Assembly: GCF_027596085.1 (NCBI RefSeq)
Contig: NC_072451.1
Location: 11,874,795-11,938,794 of the forward strand
Length of the DNA stretch: 64,000 nucleotides
Origin: Anoplopoma fimbria
Lineage: Eukaryota; Chordata; Actinopteri; Perciformes; Anoplopomatidae
Reading direction: 5' to 3'
The notes beneath the pieces are model-generated. The model did not search any database. It saw only the letters and a list, made by a program, of their open reading frames with translations, and had not been told where the DNA came from. Positions within the stretch are counted from its first letter, which is position 1. The number at the start of each line of letters is the position of its first letter. The position numbers and the translations under genes were made by a program. Positions 37,247 through 50,919 of the stretch are shown here, one piece after another.

Positions 37247-39127
37247 GGTGATTACAACTACTGGTAACTAAACAGTGAACCTGCCTCATGAATGACTCAA
37301 TGGGCTGTAAAACTGTCGTCAGCATTATTGGCAGCTATTAGAGAGTGTGTAAGTTCTTAAAGGAGCTATCCATGACATGTTGGAGTAATTGAACTTCCTT
37401 TTTAATCATGTTTTATATTCTACGACATATAGCCATACATGAAGGCTTTTGCAGGAAACACTTGAGATTGTTTTGGCATAAGCAGAAGAACTGTTCAATT
37501 TCCATGAGCTGATGAATTATCATCTCAGCCACCATCGATAGGATAAGATAAGAATGCCTCCTTCTAAACCTCATAGCATAAAAATGAAACATATTCCTGC
37601 CACCTCATTTGATTCATGTACAAGTGAACCCTTAAAGGTGGAGTGCAAAAACAGCACAGCAAAGTTCTCATCGATAAAATGAAGACTAGAGGGTGCTAAT
37701 AGGGGAGCAGCAGGAATAAAAGAAGTCTGCTTCAAATAAATAAATGATTGCGTTAGGTGCTTTACGTCTAAAAAGATCACAGGGATAACTTCTTAAGGAT
37801 AAAAACAGGGACAAAGCATGGGGCTTTGATGAAGCGGTGAAAATGCTCACTGACAGCTAGAGGCTGCTCAACCTGCGACAATATGTCTCACTGAATGATT
37901 TCTCCTTTTCTTACCTTTATATTCACTTTGATTCATCTTTCAACTGGTGGACACCTGAACTTATGCAAATTCCTCTTCAATCCACCAAGGTGACAGTTTC
38001 AGTCCCATTTTGATCCCAGTGGAGTTGACAGACAACTTCAGTGATGTCTTTTTTTTGTTGTTTGAGAAGAGAATAATGTGCCTCTCAGTGTGACGATCCA
38101 GACTCCGTCTCCCTGTGGAGTTGGACTCATAGGGCTTCATTCCCCATTTTTCAAAGAACAGAACCATGACAATAAGTTAAATAGAATAGGTATTCAACAA
38201 CACAACAACATCGAATTAGCACCGTGTTTAAGTTAAACATTATATTTTGGTCATTATTAATACATTATTATCATGATTATATACAGTCACTGGTTCACAA
38301 TGCTTTTTTTTTTTCTGTTAGAGTTATGTAAAACATTTCCCTGGGCTTAGTTAGATAGTGAATGCATTTTCAGAGTTAAATGGCTTCAAATGTGTATTTC
38401 ACATCTTCACAAAGCTATTTACTTTGCTTAGAAATGAAATACTGCAGTGATTCAGATAGTAATGAGATAATGTGGGTAATGCAGTTGTTTATTTCTCTCC
38501 CTCTGCCTCTCTGTGTGCAGATGAAGTTGAAAATTGTGCCTCTAAACAAGCTTATAGTCAATCTGCTCCCACTGTGCTGGAGTGTATAAGATTAAATAAA
38601 TGAGGATTTAAAAGTGGTTCAGCACATTTTGAACAAAGATGCAGTCAGCTCCTTAATTCTCACAGGTTAGAGTGAACATCTGCTAAAATGTGCTTTATAA
38701 ATGAAACGCCCAGCCTTGTTCCTCGGTGGTTGTTCTTCATCTACTAAAGCAAAATAAAAAAAGGAGCAACTAAAGGGATTTAGAGGGAGACAGGAAACAA
38801 TAAAATCCACTTAAGTATAGCTCTTGTGCACAAACACTACAGTCCCCAAGGCAGCCTAAACACATTTATTATTGCACAGCTAGTCATTTACAAAAGCCAA
38901 GACAAGTTTAGTATCTACAATACCACATGCTCCTTTATCCTCTTAATGTTCTAGCTCTGTGCCATGTTCACATGTACTGATATCCTTCTGATGCAGCGGA
39001 TGTTTCTGTGCTGAATTGTCTTGGCTGTGATTAAAAAGTTATGTCTGTACATAATTACATCTGTTAATTCCTCTGTTTTTATGAGTTAACAGACTTGGCT
39101 CCTGTGAAACTTTACTTGATGGAGATG

Positions 39128-39660
39128 GTAACACTTTCTATGATCCATTTTCTACAATGCTTTATAAACATACTTGATGCATTATAATCAGCTTATTATT
39201 GAGTTGTTAGTATTATTATTATTATTAATACTATTATAGCACTCGTAAATCTTCATAACAATTTCCTTGAAACGTTATAAGGCATTATTGATTTTTAGGT
39301 GTGATTATAAGTCACTCTGAGAGCCTTCCTGTTGGCTTAAACTGATGTGAAAACAACACACAGAACGTTGTTAAATTAATTTCCATGTTACATACTGTAA
39401 AGCAAACAATGACCACTTATAGTAACTTATAATCACAGTATAATGCATAATAACAGTGATTTCAATTCATTATGAAGAGATTATTATAAATTATTATAAT
39501 TTATGCTTATCAATTATTTTAGCATTTTAGCATTATGATACATGATATTATAAGTCCTTATAACATACTTAATAATGTTTTTATTATTGTTATAAAGCAT
39601 AATAATTATAATTCTGAGTGCTCATAAAAATCATAGTACATGCTATAAACAGATTCATGC
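39128..39660. repeat. A+T-rich region of recurring ATTATAA/TTATAAT words
   Basis: It starts with GGTAACACTTTCTATGATCC, a type of opening I associate with teleost MITEs. ATTATA, TTATAA and GCATAATAA words recur in both orientations for ~500 bp. I could not find matching inverted termini, so this may be a decayed element or simple A+T-rich DNA. Confidence 0.4.
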
Positions 39661-39769
39661 AGCAAAATAAAGCTTTCTCTAGATAATTGAAAGATAAAAT
39701 AATAAGTCTAATTGATATTGACAGCCCTACTAAATAAAAGAAGGCTGCAGCCGTCTGTCTCCACCTGCT

Positions 39770-40130
39770 CATGTCCCATCTCCCTCTCTGATTAGCCCAA
39801 CAGAGGTGGATGTTCCAAGCTTTTATTGGTTCCCATTGAGGGGCTGGGCCGTGTGCTGCTGGATGGTTCTCAATGAATGGACATCAGGCTTTAATGAGGC
39901 ACAAAGAGATGGAAGGGGTTTGTCTGGACTAATTCCATTAGTGTCCCTCTCTCCCCAGTCATTGTGGTGGAAGATAAAGAGCACATTCTCAGATGGGTCA
40001 TAATAGTCCAGAGGACAGCACGGCGCTCCGATAGCCGACGATACATTGTTTATGGAACAGCGTGAGAGCTGTGGCTCCGCTGATGAGCTGAAATCACAAT
40101 TAACAGTTCCATCTTCCTGTTTGGTGACAT
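39770..40130. promoter_or_regulatory. Candidate conserved non-coding element
   Basis: Contains CTGATTAGCCC, GGCTTTAATGAGGCACAAAG, GGACTAATTCCATTAG, ACATTGTTTATGGAACAG (FOX/SOX-like) and AATCACAATTAACAG. It lacks low-complexity DNA. Confidence 0.3.
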
Positions 40131-40333
40131 CATCTTATCATACCGTAACCAAAAAACTGTGATTGTTAACTATACACATGTCAACAAACTGGCTGCAAAG
40201 TCACTGTTACTGCAAGGTACATTTAAAATATTTTCTATTGGCTTGGAACAGTTATTCAATGAGAATTATTGTGTAATATATTTATTCAGCCTATACACCT
40301 AAAAAATAATTACATTTTTAGGGAAACATATTT

Positions 40334-40541
40334 GGGCTACACAGTGGTGGTCGGCGCTGTCGCCTCACAGCACGAGGGTTCGATTCCCGGGATGTATGGC
40401 CTTCTGTGTGGAGTTTGCATGTTTTCCTCGTGTCAGCGTGGGTTCTCTTCGGGTTCTCAAGCTTCCTTACACAGTCCAAAGACCTGCAGCTTAGGTTGAT
40501 TGACAACTCTAAATTGGCCGTAGGTGTGGATGTGAGCGTGA
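40334..40541 (+). mobile_element. tRNA-derived SINE, family C, 3'-truncated
   Basis: The head (GGGCTACACAGTGG) and a perfect box B (GGTTCGATTCC, 40377-40387) are present. The body runs through GTGTGGAGTTTGCATGTTTT to CTCTAAATTGGCCGTAGGTG and stops near GTGAGCGTGAA. The 3' third seen in the copy at 14.6 kb is missing. Loss of the 3' end rather than the 5' end suggests a later deletion. Confidence 0.87.
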
Positions 40542-41394
40542 ATCCAATGTTTTTTATGATGAAGGGAAATTTCAATATGCTGGCAGCCACTCACTCATGT
40601 ATTTGCTCCATCAAGGAGGTTATGGTTTGGATTCATTGGTTTCTGTGTTGGTCAGCACAGTTATAGAAAATCTACTGGCCTAATTTTCATGAAACTTCTT
40701 GGATAAATGTAGCATAGGCCGAGGAAAAGCCCAAACATTTTCGATGTAGATCCAAATCATGGGGCAGATTCACAATACATTTTTTCACTTATGGGAACAG
40801 CCTTTGTGGTCAGGAAGTATAAATTGGCAGCATTATACTAATACTTCAGAAAATGTTCTGAAGCTTTTAAGAAAAGAGTAAACACTAATTATCTTTACAC
40901 TTTTTGTGGTATCTGGGTTCACTTGCTAATGAACCACAAAAAATACTCTAAGTAACACAGAGAAGAACAGACCACAGGACTAACGATGGGGGTAACCATG
41001 TATGAACACTTCTGACTTGGAATAACGGGAGGCTTCCTCTATATTTCATTTGATTTGATTGAATTCATTATTTATTTTTTATTCTGTTGACAGGGCATGC
41101 CGCTTCATATTTTCCGACTGGAGGAACACAATGTAAGATGCAGCGTAGGGCCCAGCAGCAGCTGCCAGCTGATTTATTGATGACTCATTGATGCCAGAAT
41201 TATGCACAGAACACTTAGCTGATAGTTGAGGATTAAACTGAGTTAAATTGAAATTCTCCTGCTGTTTTATTCCATGGATGTTTGTCAAAATGTTAATATG
41301 AGCGTTGAGAAGCTGCAAGAACGTTTCTCTCTGCCCGTCTCTGTTTCACTCTCAGTCTCTCCAACCCTATCTCTCCTTCTCTCAAGGTGCCATT

Positions 41395-41520
41395 AAAGAA
41401 ATCCCCAATTACTCCTAATAATGATGTAATCAAGCACGGCTGACGTGCCAGCGAGCTTTAATTAAGTTATTAATTAGCTGAATAATGGGGTTTTTATTCA
41501 CCGGCACAGAAGCCAGAGTC
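41395..41520. promoter_or_regulatory. Candidate conserved non-coding element with clustered homeodomain cores
   Basis: Within 70 bp there are TTTAATTAAG, TTATTAATTAGC and AATAATGG. A CRE-like TGACGTG half-site lies in GGCTGACGTGCCAGC near 41440. Tight clusters of TAATTA are typical of developmental enhancers. Confidence 0.35.
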
Positions 41521-41535
41521 TCCCACGGCAAGAAG

Positions 41536-41568
<33 letters not shown>

Positions 41569-41610
41569 TGTGTGTGTGTAGGTGTGTGTGTGAGCGTGTG
41601 TGTGTGTGTG
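41536..41610. repeat. (TG)n microsatellite, interrupted
   Basis: TG runs are broken by TATG, TAGG and GAGCG. This looks like an older, decaying tract. Confidence 0.95.
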
Positions 41611-42359
41611 CCGGAGACAGAGACAGAAAAGACTGAGTGAGCAGATGGTGTAACTGTCAGAGAGAGAGAAAGGAAAAAATGAATAAAATGAATGGTTTTC
41701 ATGGGGAAATGTTTAAATCTGCATGAAACCACACATGTTCAGTGAACCTGCTCATAGTGATAACAATCAAAAAGCTTGGGACAGAATTATTTCTATACAA
41801 ATGCTGTTTAAACGATTTACTTATAGTCATCATGCAGTCCTATTACTGTGGTCATTTTGGATCTTACACATTTTGTGTTTTCATTTTTATCTTTACACCC
41901 ATGATACCTGGGCAATCTGCGTGCACATTGAAACGTGACGTGAAAAAGATACATTTTCTTGCAGTCAAAAACGAATGCAAACGGGTAAAGCCCATGTGGT
42001 TGGAGTGGATTCATAATACCTGGTCATTTAATGCTTGGGGGGGAAACTCTGCCCATCTTCAACCAGCTCTGCACCAGCACAGTGCCTACAGCCAGCCAGC
42101 CCCCACCCAAAGGGAGTCCTCTGTGACGGAAAGGGCAGAAGAATTGGCAGTGAGCCAGTAAATAGTGATAACTTTGTATTCATGTAAAACATGTATAAAT
42201 GTCAATTAGAGGGTAATCTGCATGAGAAATAAAGAGTAACCAAGAAAACCTAATAATAATTATGCGATTATCACTATTAGCAGTGACAACTGTTTTATTG
42301 GCAAAAGGAAAAACAGATTATGGTCCTTTACCAGATCCTGTTTTTTTCCTCCAATCACT

Positions 42360-42660
42360 GCACAGTATCACGGCCCTTTAAGAGCGCTTTGATAATATCT
42401 CACATTATTTGCTCTCTGAGCTCCGGGCCCGAGGCCAGTTCAACCTTCTCACATGTTGTGATGAGTTCAGGCCGCCGATGGCAGACTGACAAAAACGCAT
42501 CCACGCAATACATAATTACCTGGATATGAATAATCCGAAGTGACCCGCTGACTGCAAAGGTGCCTTGCCGGGTTGATCCAATTAACTCCAAACTGAGGGC
42601 TATAATTTATCTGTAAATGGCTGCGCTCCTCCAGGGAGGCTGATAATGTCAAGCATCTGC
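42360..42660. promoter_or_regulatory. Candidate conserved non-coding element
   Basis: A ~300-bp block of balanced composition without repeats. It includes CATAATTACCTGGATATGAA, a TAAT-GAATAATCC region, and AATTAACTCC. It resembles deeply conserved enhancer sequence in texture, but this is a judgement by eye. Confidence 0.33.
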
Positions 42661-43040
42661 TTCACAAAACAGTTCTTCTTTACTTTTCTGTCTGTGTGGT
42701 TATTTATTTTTTCCTTCTTTTCTCCCAACCTCTCCTAAACTAAAGACCATTAACAACCCTCCACCATTACATCAGATTTAATAAGATCTCATGCAGGCAG
42801 AGGTGAAAAACACCCACAGCTTTCTGCTTGGTTATATATAGAATAATCTTGATATGGCGCTTTTAAATGTGGGTCAAACAGTGACCCATTCATATCAATA
42901 ATATGTTATCAAGATTTCATTTGTCAAAAAAGAGAAAGACTATAGCCTCATCTACATGAATCAAGTCAGCAAAACGAAAACAAAGCAAGGAACAGAAAGG
43001 GATTAACCACAACATTAGACAAGTGATTACAAACTAACAA

Positions 43041-43260
43041 ACACAGGACTTTCACCATGGTGACTGTTGTTTTTGTCCCGTGTGAAAACAGGTCAATGTT
43101 ACCTTACTTTCATTATGTTAGTTCTGTACTTTAGTTGCATAACAAACTTACTTTTATATGGAAAATAGGCACTTATTTCAACCCTTTCTTTTCCTGAGCT
43201 CTAACAAGTGCCTTTGTTGCCTCAACCTCACTAAGTAAACCTAAAAACTAAGTAAACCTC
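43041..43260 (+). repeat. Unnamed dispersed repeat, copy 5
   Basis: The core ACACAGGACTTTCACCATGG, TGACTGTTGTTTTTGTCCCG and TGTGAAAACA is well preserved. CTTTGTTGCCTCAACCTCAC lies about 130 bp downstream. Confidence 0.7.
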
Positions 43261-46200
43261 TGTTAGTAGTTGATTTTGAAAAGAGACTGAATGCATGTGA
43301 TGAGCCTTAACTGTGTTTCCTGTGAACACAAAGGTTCATTCTGAAAATACACTAGTTATTTTACAAGTGGAAACCGACACACTGTCCCCGCCACAACCAA
43401 CACTAGAGGGGTACGTAGAGCCTAACAGTTTAAAGGCAGGACCATGGACGTCTGTATTTGACAGAGTGACAATGTGTTATATATTTCTGCTGTGTGGAAA
43501 CATAAAATTCGGGCCACAATATATTGACAATAATCTGCTCTTTTTATCCACGCAAGTTTTTGTTTTTTGTGAGCAATAAAGCAGATTGCATTTTAATACC
43601 AGGTTTGAGGAAACCCTTATGATTCAACAGCTGTCTCAAACAGCTGGATGCACATGGAATACCTTTTAATCATGCTGACATTCCTAGCAACAGTGTCATA
43701 CTGTATTTTCCTATTTTCCTTTTGACTATTTTCAGACATCATTGATAACGTTTTTCCATCATGCATTTGAATGAGTCCTCTGTATGTGCGGTCGCTGAGG
43801 GTAAAGGAGCTGTTTAAATGCTCCTCAAAGCTGGTTGGTTGTCACTGAATGGAAAAGCTAATAGGAGCCAAAGTGGCTGGCTTTAATAGAGATGTAGAGA
43901 TTCCTGGGTCTCTTCTCGCCCGTTTCCATCCACTGAATGGCTGTGCTGTTTGACCTTGGAGTGGTATACAAGGTCGCTGCAGTGCCCTAATACTCTAGTT
44001 AGACCATTGTTGGTGCGCCCCTCTCTGTGTTTGTGTGTTAAATATGCAGGGCTTTATAAATGGAGGGAAACAGAGTAAATGCTCATCCTCACTTTCACCC
44101 CACTCACTCTTCTACATCTCTGTCTTCCTTTGTCTCTTTTGTCCTCCTTCCCTTTGCCCTCCTGCATATTATTATATTGTCTTAGCTATCAGCCGATCCA
44201 CCAATGGCTCTTATTCTTCAATAAGTGGAGGCGATCCCGTTCCCGCTGGGGAAAGAGGATGGAGGCCAAGTGAATACAGAAAGGCCTTTTTATCTCTTTC
44301 TCTCTTTATTCCGTCTCCCTCATGTTTCCATTCCCTCGCTCCCCCTCTTTATCTCTCCCCCTCTCTCCTCTGTGTCTTGGGAGATTGCTGTGAAGGCTGG
44401 GTGCATGCTGAACGGTAACCGCCTCGCTTTGCTTATAGCAGCCTCTGCTAACAGAATTATCAACTTGGCTCCAGACTGTGTTGCCAGTTTGACTCACCTT
44501 CACCTTCCTGCTTTGCACACTCTGCCAGCGTATACAGCCTCGGCCTTGGCTGGACAAATACAGCCAAGCCTGAGGCCTGTGGAATAAAGATGTATTGGGT
44601 GCTTGAGTGTATAGCAGGCACTCAGCCTTGAGGGTATAATTCAAATTGACTGCAATAAAAAATAGTAGAGCTTAAGGAGAATAAAACAGTGAGGAGAGAA
44701 ATTGATAACCACATAATGATTACATGTCTGAGATGACCAGCGATTCCTCCAATTCCTAAAAATCTATCAGCAGATTACAAAATAATATACAATAATATAC
44801 AATATAAACATTTTATTTTTATTTTACACATGCCAAACACATGTCAATTCAAAGGGTTCCCATGTTTCAAAATCCATTTCTGTTTTTATTTCACAAAAAT
44901 ATATATTGCATGAGCGTATTTTCCACAGGGTATGGGGTTCAGACGTTACTCAGGTTTGAAACAGATGTATTAGGGTCAGAGGGTTTACACACTACCTCAT
45001 TTTGAAAAACACAACGAGTAGATTGATAAAGTTGTTGCTCATGTTTGTGTGTGGGTCCTGGGAAAAGGGAGAGTAGAAAGCAACATACTTGTTTTCTACC
45101 TCACATACAATGGCACAAAATCTTTTCTTCTAACATTTATGTTTTACCTTAGACATCTTCCACTGACCAAGAAAAAAACAAGTCCTGATTAGTCAAATCA
45201 TTATTTACCAATCTGAACTTTGAGGTTTCAGGCGTGTGATAACAGACATTTTGTTTGAAAGTAACCAGTCCAGCAGGGTATTTCCTGTCTCTGTTAACAC
45301 CATGTTGTTGCAGCCAAATGTGATAATACTAACATTAACTAAAGCAATGTACAGTATAGCAATTTCAGATTGTAAATATATACATAATTGGCTGTCGGGT
45401 AGATTAATTTATACATTCCATTCTTTGTTCTTCTTATCTTTTGATTTTCAGTTCTAAGAGTATGAGTTGGATGTGTAACCCTTGCAGCATTAGCTTCTTC
45501 CTGTGCCTGTGTGTTTCAGCCTCTCACACACAATCTGAACCTTGGCCTCAGTTTAACAGTAGTGACCATCATCAAGGCAGCTTTTTCCTCCACATTTAAT
45601 CACACGTAATTCAGCTCCATGGTAGCGAATGGGCACGCATTACATAAGAGACCGACTTTATGCTTCCTGCTGGATATGACTCAGGGGACGTTCCAACATT
45701 TCTCCTGATGGAATGATATAGGATGGGGGGCGGGGCTCTTATCAAATTCTATTTTAGGAAAATGCAGCTGTAGCTGTTCTATACATTTTGGAAAATTACA
45801 AATGTCCAATTAAAAATGTTTCTGTTGCACTTATTATGGGTTTGGAAAGTTTCAACTGCTAGATGGCAGGAGTGCAGCCACATGTAGAATATATTTACAT
45901 ATTTAACTTAAGCATGTTTTCATTCCTGTCACATGGGGCAAACACTTATGCACTCTAACATGTTTTTACCTGAGGACTGCATCACCGCTTTGAGATCTAC
46001 TTGATCAGACACATGCTTCTTCATTATGTCTGTGTTAGATTCCTGGCTAGTTTTTCTGAAACCTCTCTAACGTCATCTCACAATCTCTAATCATTATAGA
46101 TGCCATTATGCTGTTTTCAAATATACTGCAACCCTCCACCACATTATTAGTGGGCCAGTTATAAAGCTGTGTGTCCAACAGTTATGGTATAGGATCAGTC

Positions 46201-48383
46201 AGCTGGTCAGATGGGCCTCCAGCCTGTGAACACAAACCCTCCAACACATTGACTTTGTTTGCTGCTGCTGTTCTTTGACAGGGAGGGAGATATTTATCTG
46301 TTTATATAAAGCCGCCTAATTATGCGTCAGCTATAGATTTAAGCTGCCAGCATCATCAGAGGGTTTAAGTCTTAAACCAGCCTCATTACACAAACTCCTA
46401 TCAGTCCTAATTGGCCAATATAGGAGCTGCACAGCACTTCTGATAAAGAAGTGTGATACAGCAAATGTGTGTGGAACGAATCAGGCTCTAAAAAGTGTCC
46501 GGTCAGGTTCAGTGCTAAATTGTTGGGTTCTTAAGTGGATTTTTTTATATCTGTTCTAGTAAGAACAATGGTCGCCATACAGCAACACTCTCCTAAATTC
46601 CTCTTAAAGGTCTCTTCATTTTCTGTTAAGAGAACAAATAAGAGAAGTCAACTTCAGATGCACCACATGTTCTTAGCCATCCAATGTGCTCCTATCAGGT
46701 GTGCTGAATGATGAATCCCACTGGATCATAGATTGGAGGTTTGCGGTCGATTGTTTATTAATAGCATAGGTAACGCCCACTAAACTCTATGTCAGGTCAG
46801 GTGTTGTGCAGTGTGAAGATACTCTGGGACATGCTCAAGAAGATGAAGAACTTCAGCTGTAGTGAAATGGAAGTTCTGATAAATAAACTTAGTTAACATG
46901 TGATCTGTCAGAGGGTCAGTACTGGTGTTACAGGAACATGTAAGGCATTCAGAAGCTGAACACACTCAGTATCATCCATGGCATGTATTGTCTTAATGGG
47001 ATCAATGGATCAATAGTATTTATTTGATAATCCAATCATTATATTAAAATAGAACATATCATATTCTAAATTTGATGATTTAGTATCCATGCATTTTTTG
47101 GGGTGCTGAGGTTATGTTCCTCAAATTTAAAATGAAACAAGGAAAGTAACAAGATGTGTTTTCCTCATCTTGATAAAATGTTCTCTTACCTAAGAGAAGA
47201 CCAAAACTAAGAAAACATTGGTGAGTCCCAGAAAACAAGGGGTACCAACTAAATAAGAACAACTAGTGAATATGAACAAAATAAGAGGACATTTTTTCCT
47301 GTATTACTTTCTACATGAAGCCCAATGAAACCATTAAGAGTGTCAGTAAAATTATCTTTTTTAAGACTTAAAATTAGGTCTGCCTACAAAGCCCTGATGA
47401 GTGTTTCATATCGCAAAATTATGTAAGTACATGTGGACGAGAAATATGCCTAAACTATGTTTCATAAAACATGATTAAATGACCAGAGAGGAACTTCTCC
47501 CACTTCTCCATCTTCTTACCTGGTGCTTGGCAAATATCATGAAAATATCCAAAAATGCTTCTATTGAAAATACAGAAAGCCAGACCAGCAATCATTAAAC
47601 AGTATTCAGGAAGCATAATCACACGGATAGAGAACTTTAGAACATACTATTTATCACGTGTGAACATCCAGATGTGTCCTACCTCCCATATGACCTGAGG
47701 TGATCTGTACTTGATGTCTCAGCTGCTTCAAAGCACTTCTAGATCTAGATCTAGTCTGATTACGTTAGCTCTGAATTGCTTTGTAACACCTTCTGATTTC
47801 CTATGTTTAGAATCTGAAATAATTCATTACTACATTCTACAACAACATGTAAGCAGCTTTATCTAGCATGTATGTATATGTCGGTATTTCTGGATCTGCA
47901 GGGCTAAAAGTCTAGCTGCTATTCCTTTTCTTGTCTATAAGTGGAGTGTGTTGCCACACTCAGAACTGCTGGCGCAGCTCCTCTGCAGTGATATTGGTAG
48001 TGGTTGGTCTGGTTGGTCTGGCTCGCTGTGTTGTTGACAATAGATTAGTCAGAGCTGCCAGTTTGCGTGTGTGATTGAGTGCATTTGGGAGTACATTGAT
48101 CCGCCGGGCTCTGATAGTTCTGTTGAAGTCTGGTTCGGTTCCACACACGAGTGTCCCATGCCGCGGGGCAACGGCTGTTGTTGTATAACCCAGAGGCTGT
48201 GTGTGTTTTCCATGTGTCAGCTAGAACGTGTGTGCGTGCTGCTGGGCAGGGATCAGACGTGAGCCGTTGGCCTGCTGGCTTGGCGTTTTGTCTCTCGTTC
48301 GCACAGAGCCGATGGGAGCTCGATGTTGGAAACGGATGTTGTTCTTTTTCAGCAGTTAGCTCCCCCAGTTTTCCTCTCACAAA
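43261..48383. other. Single-copy sequence, no gene seen
   Basis: A pyrimidine-rich patch at 44100-44370, a 16-bp palindrome of CTAGAT words at 47739-47754, and the candidate element at 46.3 kb. Around 43945 TTTGACCTTGG resembles a nuclear-receptor half-site. Confidence 0.55.
46270..46450. promoter_or_regulatory. Candidate conserved non-coding element
   Basis: Contains GCCGCCTAATTATGCGTCAG, CTATAGATTTAAGCTGCC and CCTAATTGGCCAATATAGG (an inverted CCAAT-like site). Confidence 0.3.
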
Positions 48384-48390
48384 CATACAC

Positions 48391-48456
<66 letters not shown>

Positions 48457-48460
48457 ACAT
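48384..48460. repeat. (AC)n microsatellite
   Basis: Pure AC at about 48400-48450, flanked by ATAC variants and followed by a T9 run. Confidence 0.97.
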
Positions 48461-48579
48461 TTTTTTTTGGATTAATAAGAAAGTGCACCGAAAAAAAGAA
48501 ATACAATACAAAATAGTGTACAGCTTAATACATGAGCACATAGATTCCTGCATTGACACACTTATTTTGACCCCATCCA

Positions 48580-48590
<11 letters not shown>

Positions 48591-48666
<76 letters not shown>

Positions 48667-48668
48667 AC
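48591..48668. repeat. (AC)n microsatellite
   Basis: TCACAC start, pure AC to 48660, then TCACACAC. Same orientation as the tract 130 bp upstream. Confidence 0.97.
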
Positions 48669-49169
48669 TCCTTATCTAATAGCTCCAATCGTAGCAGCTT
48701 GTTCAGCACAAGCCTCAGAGGAAAAGAAAAAGACTGTGGGAAATAGACAAAGACAGAAAGAAAGAAATGCATTTCCGATATAAAACTCCACCCTGTCAGC
48801 ATATTGCCAGCTGCACTGGAGACTCATTGCATTCAGAGCACACTTTTCTCGACTTTTACCACCTTATGCTCTAGCAATGAGCTGAAATGGAAAAACAAGT
48901 AGCAAGGGAAACTGTTCAGCTTTTAGTTAGAAGTTACTAACGCAAAATAAAAAATCAGCTATAGGTTGGACAAGAAGTGTGTACACTCCTAATTAAATGG
49001 AGATGAGGAGTTTAGAAGATGATTGAGTTTGCTCAGTTGGCATGGAGATGCCTTAGTTTTATCACAAGACATATGGAGCTTCAGTCACCTGATAACAGGT
49101 GATTGGTACTGTGAACCTGTTCTTATTCCCAACCCGTCATATACGGCTGCTTGGCAAGGACCATGGTGT

Positions 49170-49400
49170 CACATAGGTTTAGGGAACAAAACTACTTGGT
49201 TAGGTTTAGTAGAAGATCATGGGTTGGGTTAAAATAAGAATGTTTGTTATGTAACTTCTGTTATGTAGCCTACGTTAAGTTATTGATGTAAGTAACCTAA
49301 AATAAGACAACGTAGGCTTTTGGTTTCACATGAGACATAAACAGTGTGTCCTGGGAGAAAGTGTGTTTGCTTGACACAACCATCCACCCCATCTTGTTCC
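49170..49400 (-). repeat. Unnamed dispersed repeat, copy 6
   Basis: Reverse-oriented. On the plus strand the downstream arm comes first (GGTTTAGGGAACAAAACTAC, TTGGTTAGGTTTA). The core then follows as GGTTTCACATGAGACATAAA and CAGTGTGTCCTGGGAGAAAG. Confidence 0.6.
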
Positions 49401-50585
49401 TAAACCCCCCTTCCTTGCAAGACAAATATGTAGTATTATTGCAGTAATTCTCAAACTAGGGCAGTACATTCTAATGAACAGAAGCCACATATGAATGGCT
49501 TGTTGAATCACATGTTTTGTCTTATTAAACAGACCTTGTGTTGTTAATATTTGAAACCACAACATTCCCTGTTTACGCTTCTCAGTCTTCTATTCTCCGG
49601 ATCAACACACAGTTTTCTTGAGGAGCAATGGCATTAATGAGAATGCATTTCACCATCATTTGTCAGATGATTATATTGTAGCAAAGGTTAATCCTTGTTT
49701 TTGTCTGCTTGTAGTATCTGACAGTTTACCTTAAATAAAGTGTTCCCGGTATTTAATCACTTGGAACATGAAATCATAGTCATGATTAATAAAACTAAGG
49801 AGCTGCAATGCTCAAAGACAACCTTTTGCACACATGAAACAGAGTATGTATACACACACGCACACACACGCACACACTATTGTGTGCTTTACGAATGTGC
49901 TTTTGAATTATTAAGTTTCGCACAAAGAGCAAAGAAGGGATTTCACTTCCCTCCCTGTGTGCTTCAAGATGGTGTCTGTGCGATGAAGACAGAGGGAGAG
50001 ATTGACACGAAGAGATGGATGAAAAAAACGCATGATTTTTTAATGTTTTACACTTTTTTGACTGCTGGGATGTGTGACTGAAATGCATTGTGTATTTTAG
50101 TGTCAGTTTAATGTTTTTTGTTCTCGGGCCTGCCTTTAAAGAAGAGATGTTGATCTTCCTTTTGGAGCTGATTAGGTAAAGGATAAATGGAAATGAAAAG
50201 ACAAAGCGGGGCTGTTGTTGTATTCCCTACAGCGCCGTAGAGAGAGGCGTGTACAGTATTGTGTGTAGAGAGAGGGAGAGAGAGAGGGGAATCTTTAAAG
50301 GAAGGTAATGAACGGAGAAATGAAAGGACAGGAAAAAACAGAATCAAGAATCCAAATGAAAGTTTCTTAAGGGAAGACTTTTTTGCAAATATCTCTGGAT
50401 GATAGAGATGTGAAGTTTTGTAAGATTGTGCTACTGTGCAATTACACAGTGGGACATCATCTGAGATGTGTAATGTAAAAATGCTGTATCAGTTGTGATA
50501 AAGGGGTGGGGATGTGTGTCCCATTGGATGCCTTTCATTCTGACTTGCATCTGTTTCCTCTCTTTTTGTCACACACAGTAGTCGA

Positions 50586-50589
<4 letters not shown>

Positions 50590-50627
<38 letters not shown>
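50590..50627. repeat. (AC)n microsatellite
   Basis: Pure AC, 38 bp. The complementary (TG)n tract lies about 100 bp downstream. Confidence 0.95.
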
Positions 50628-50629
<2 letters not shown>

Positions 50630-50728
50630 TCACCTAATTTATGATAAAGGACAGATTGCCATTTGTCTGAAAGCTTTTTATGACTGTGCAGACCTTGTTA
50701 TGGTACACACCGTCTATTCTCTGCTAGA

Positions 50729-50770
50729 GGTGTGTGTGTGTGTGTGTGTGTGAATGAGAGAGAGAGACAT
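50729..50770. repeat. (TG)n-(GA)n compound microsatellite
   Basis: GT to 50752, then AATGAGAGAGAGAGAC. Confidence 0.93.
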
Positions 50771-50919
50771 GGATTCATGCAGCAACACTATAATAGGGCC
50801 TCTATCCTGCAGGCGTTATTTATGCATCGGCCACTCTCTGAGAAACCCTGCTCTCTATGCCTGATTATTATCCTGAGAGAGAGACAGAAGAGGTGAGGAG
50901 GGAGGAATATCCAGGCTTC

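Noticed and set aside
47739..47754. 16-bp palindrome of CTAGATCTAGATCTAG
   Set aside because: It is a short tandem CTAGAT run, palindromic by composition; no sign of function.
48384..48668. CRISPR-like spacing of the two AC tracts
   Set aside because: The repeats are simple dinucleotides in a vertebrate genome; there are no direct repeats with unique spacers.
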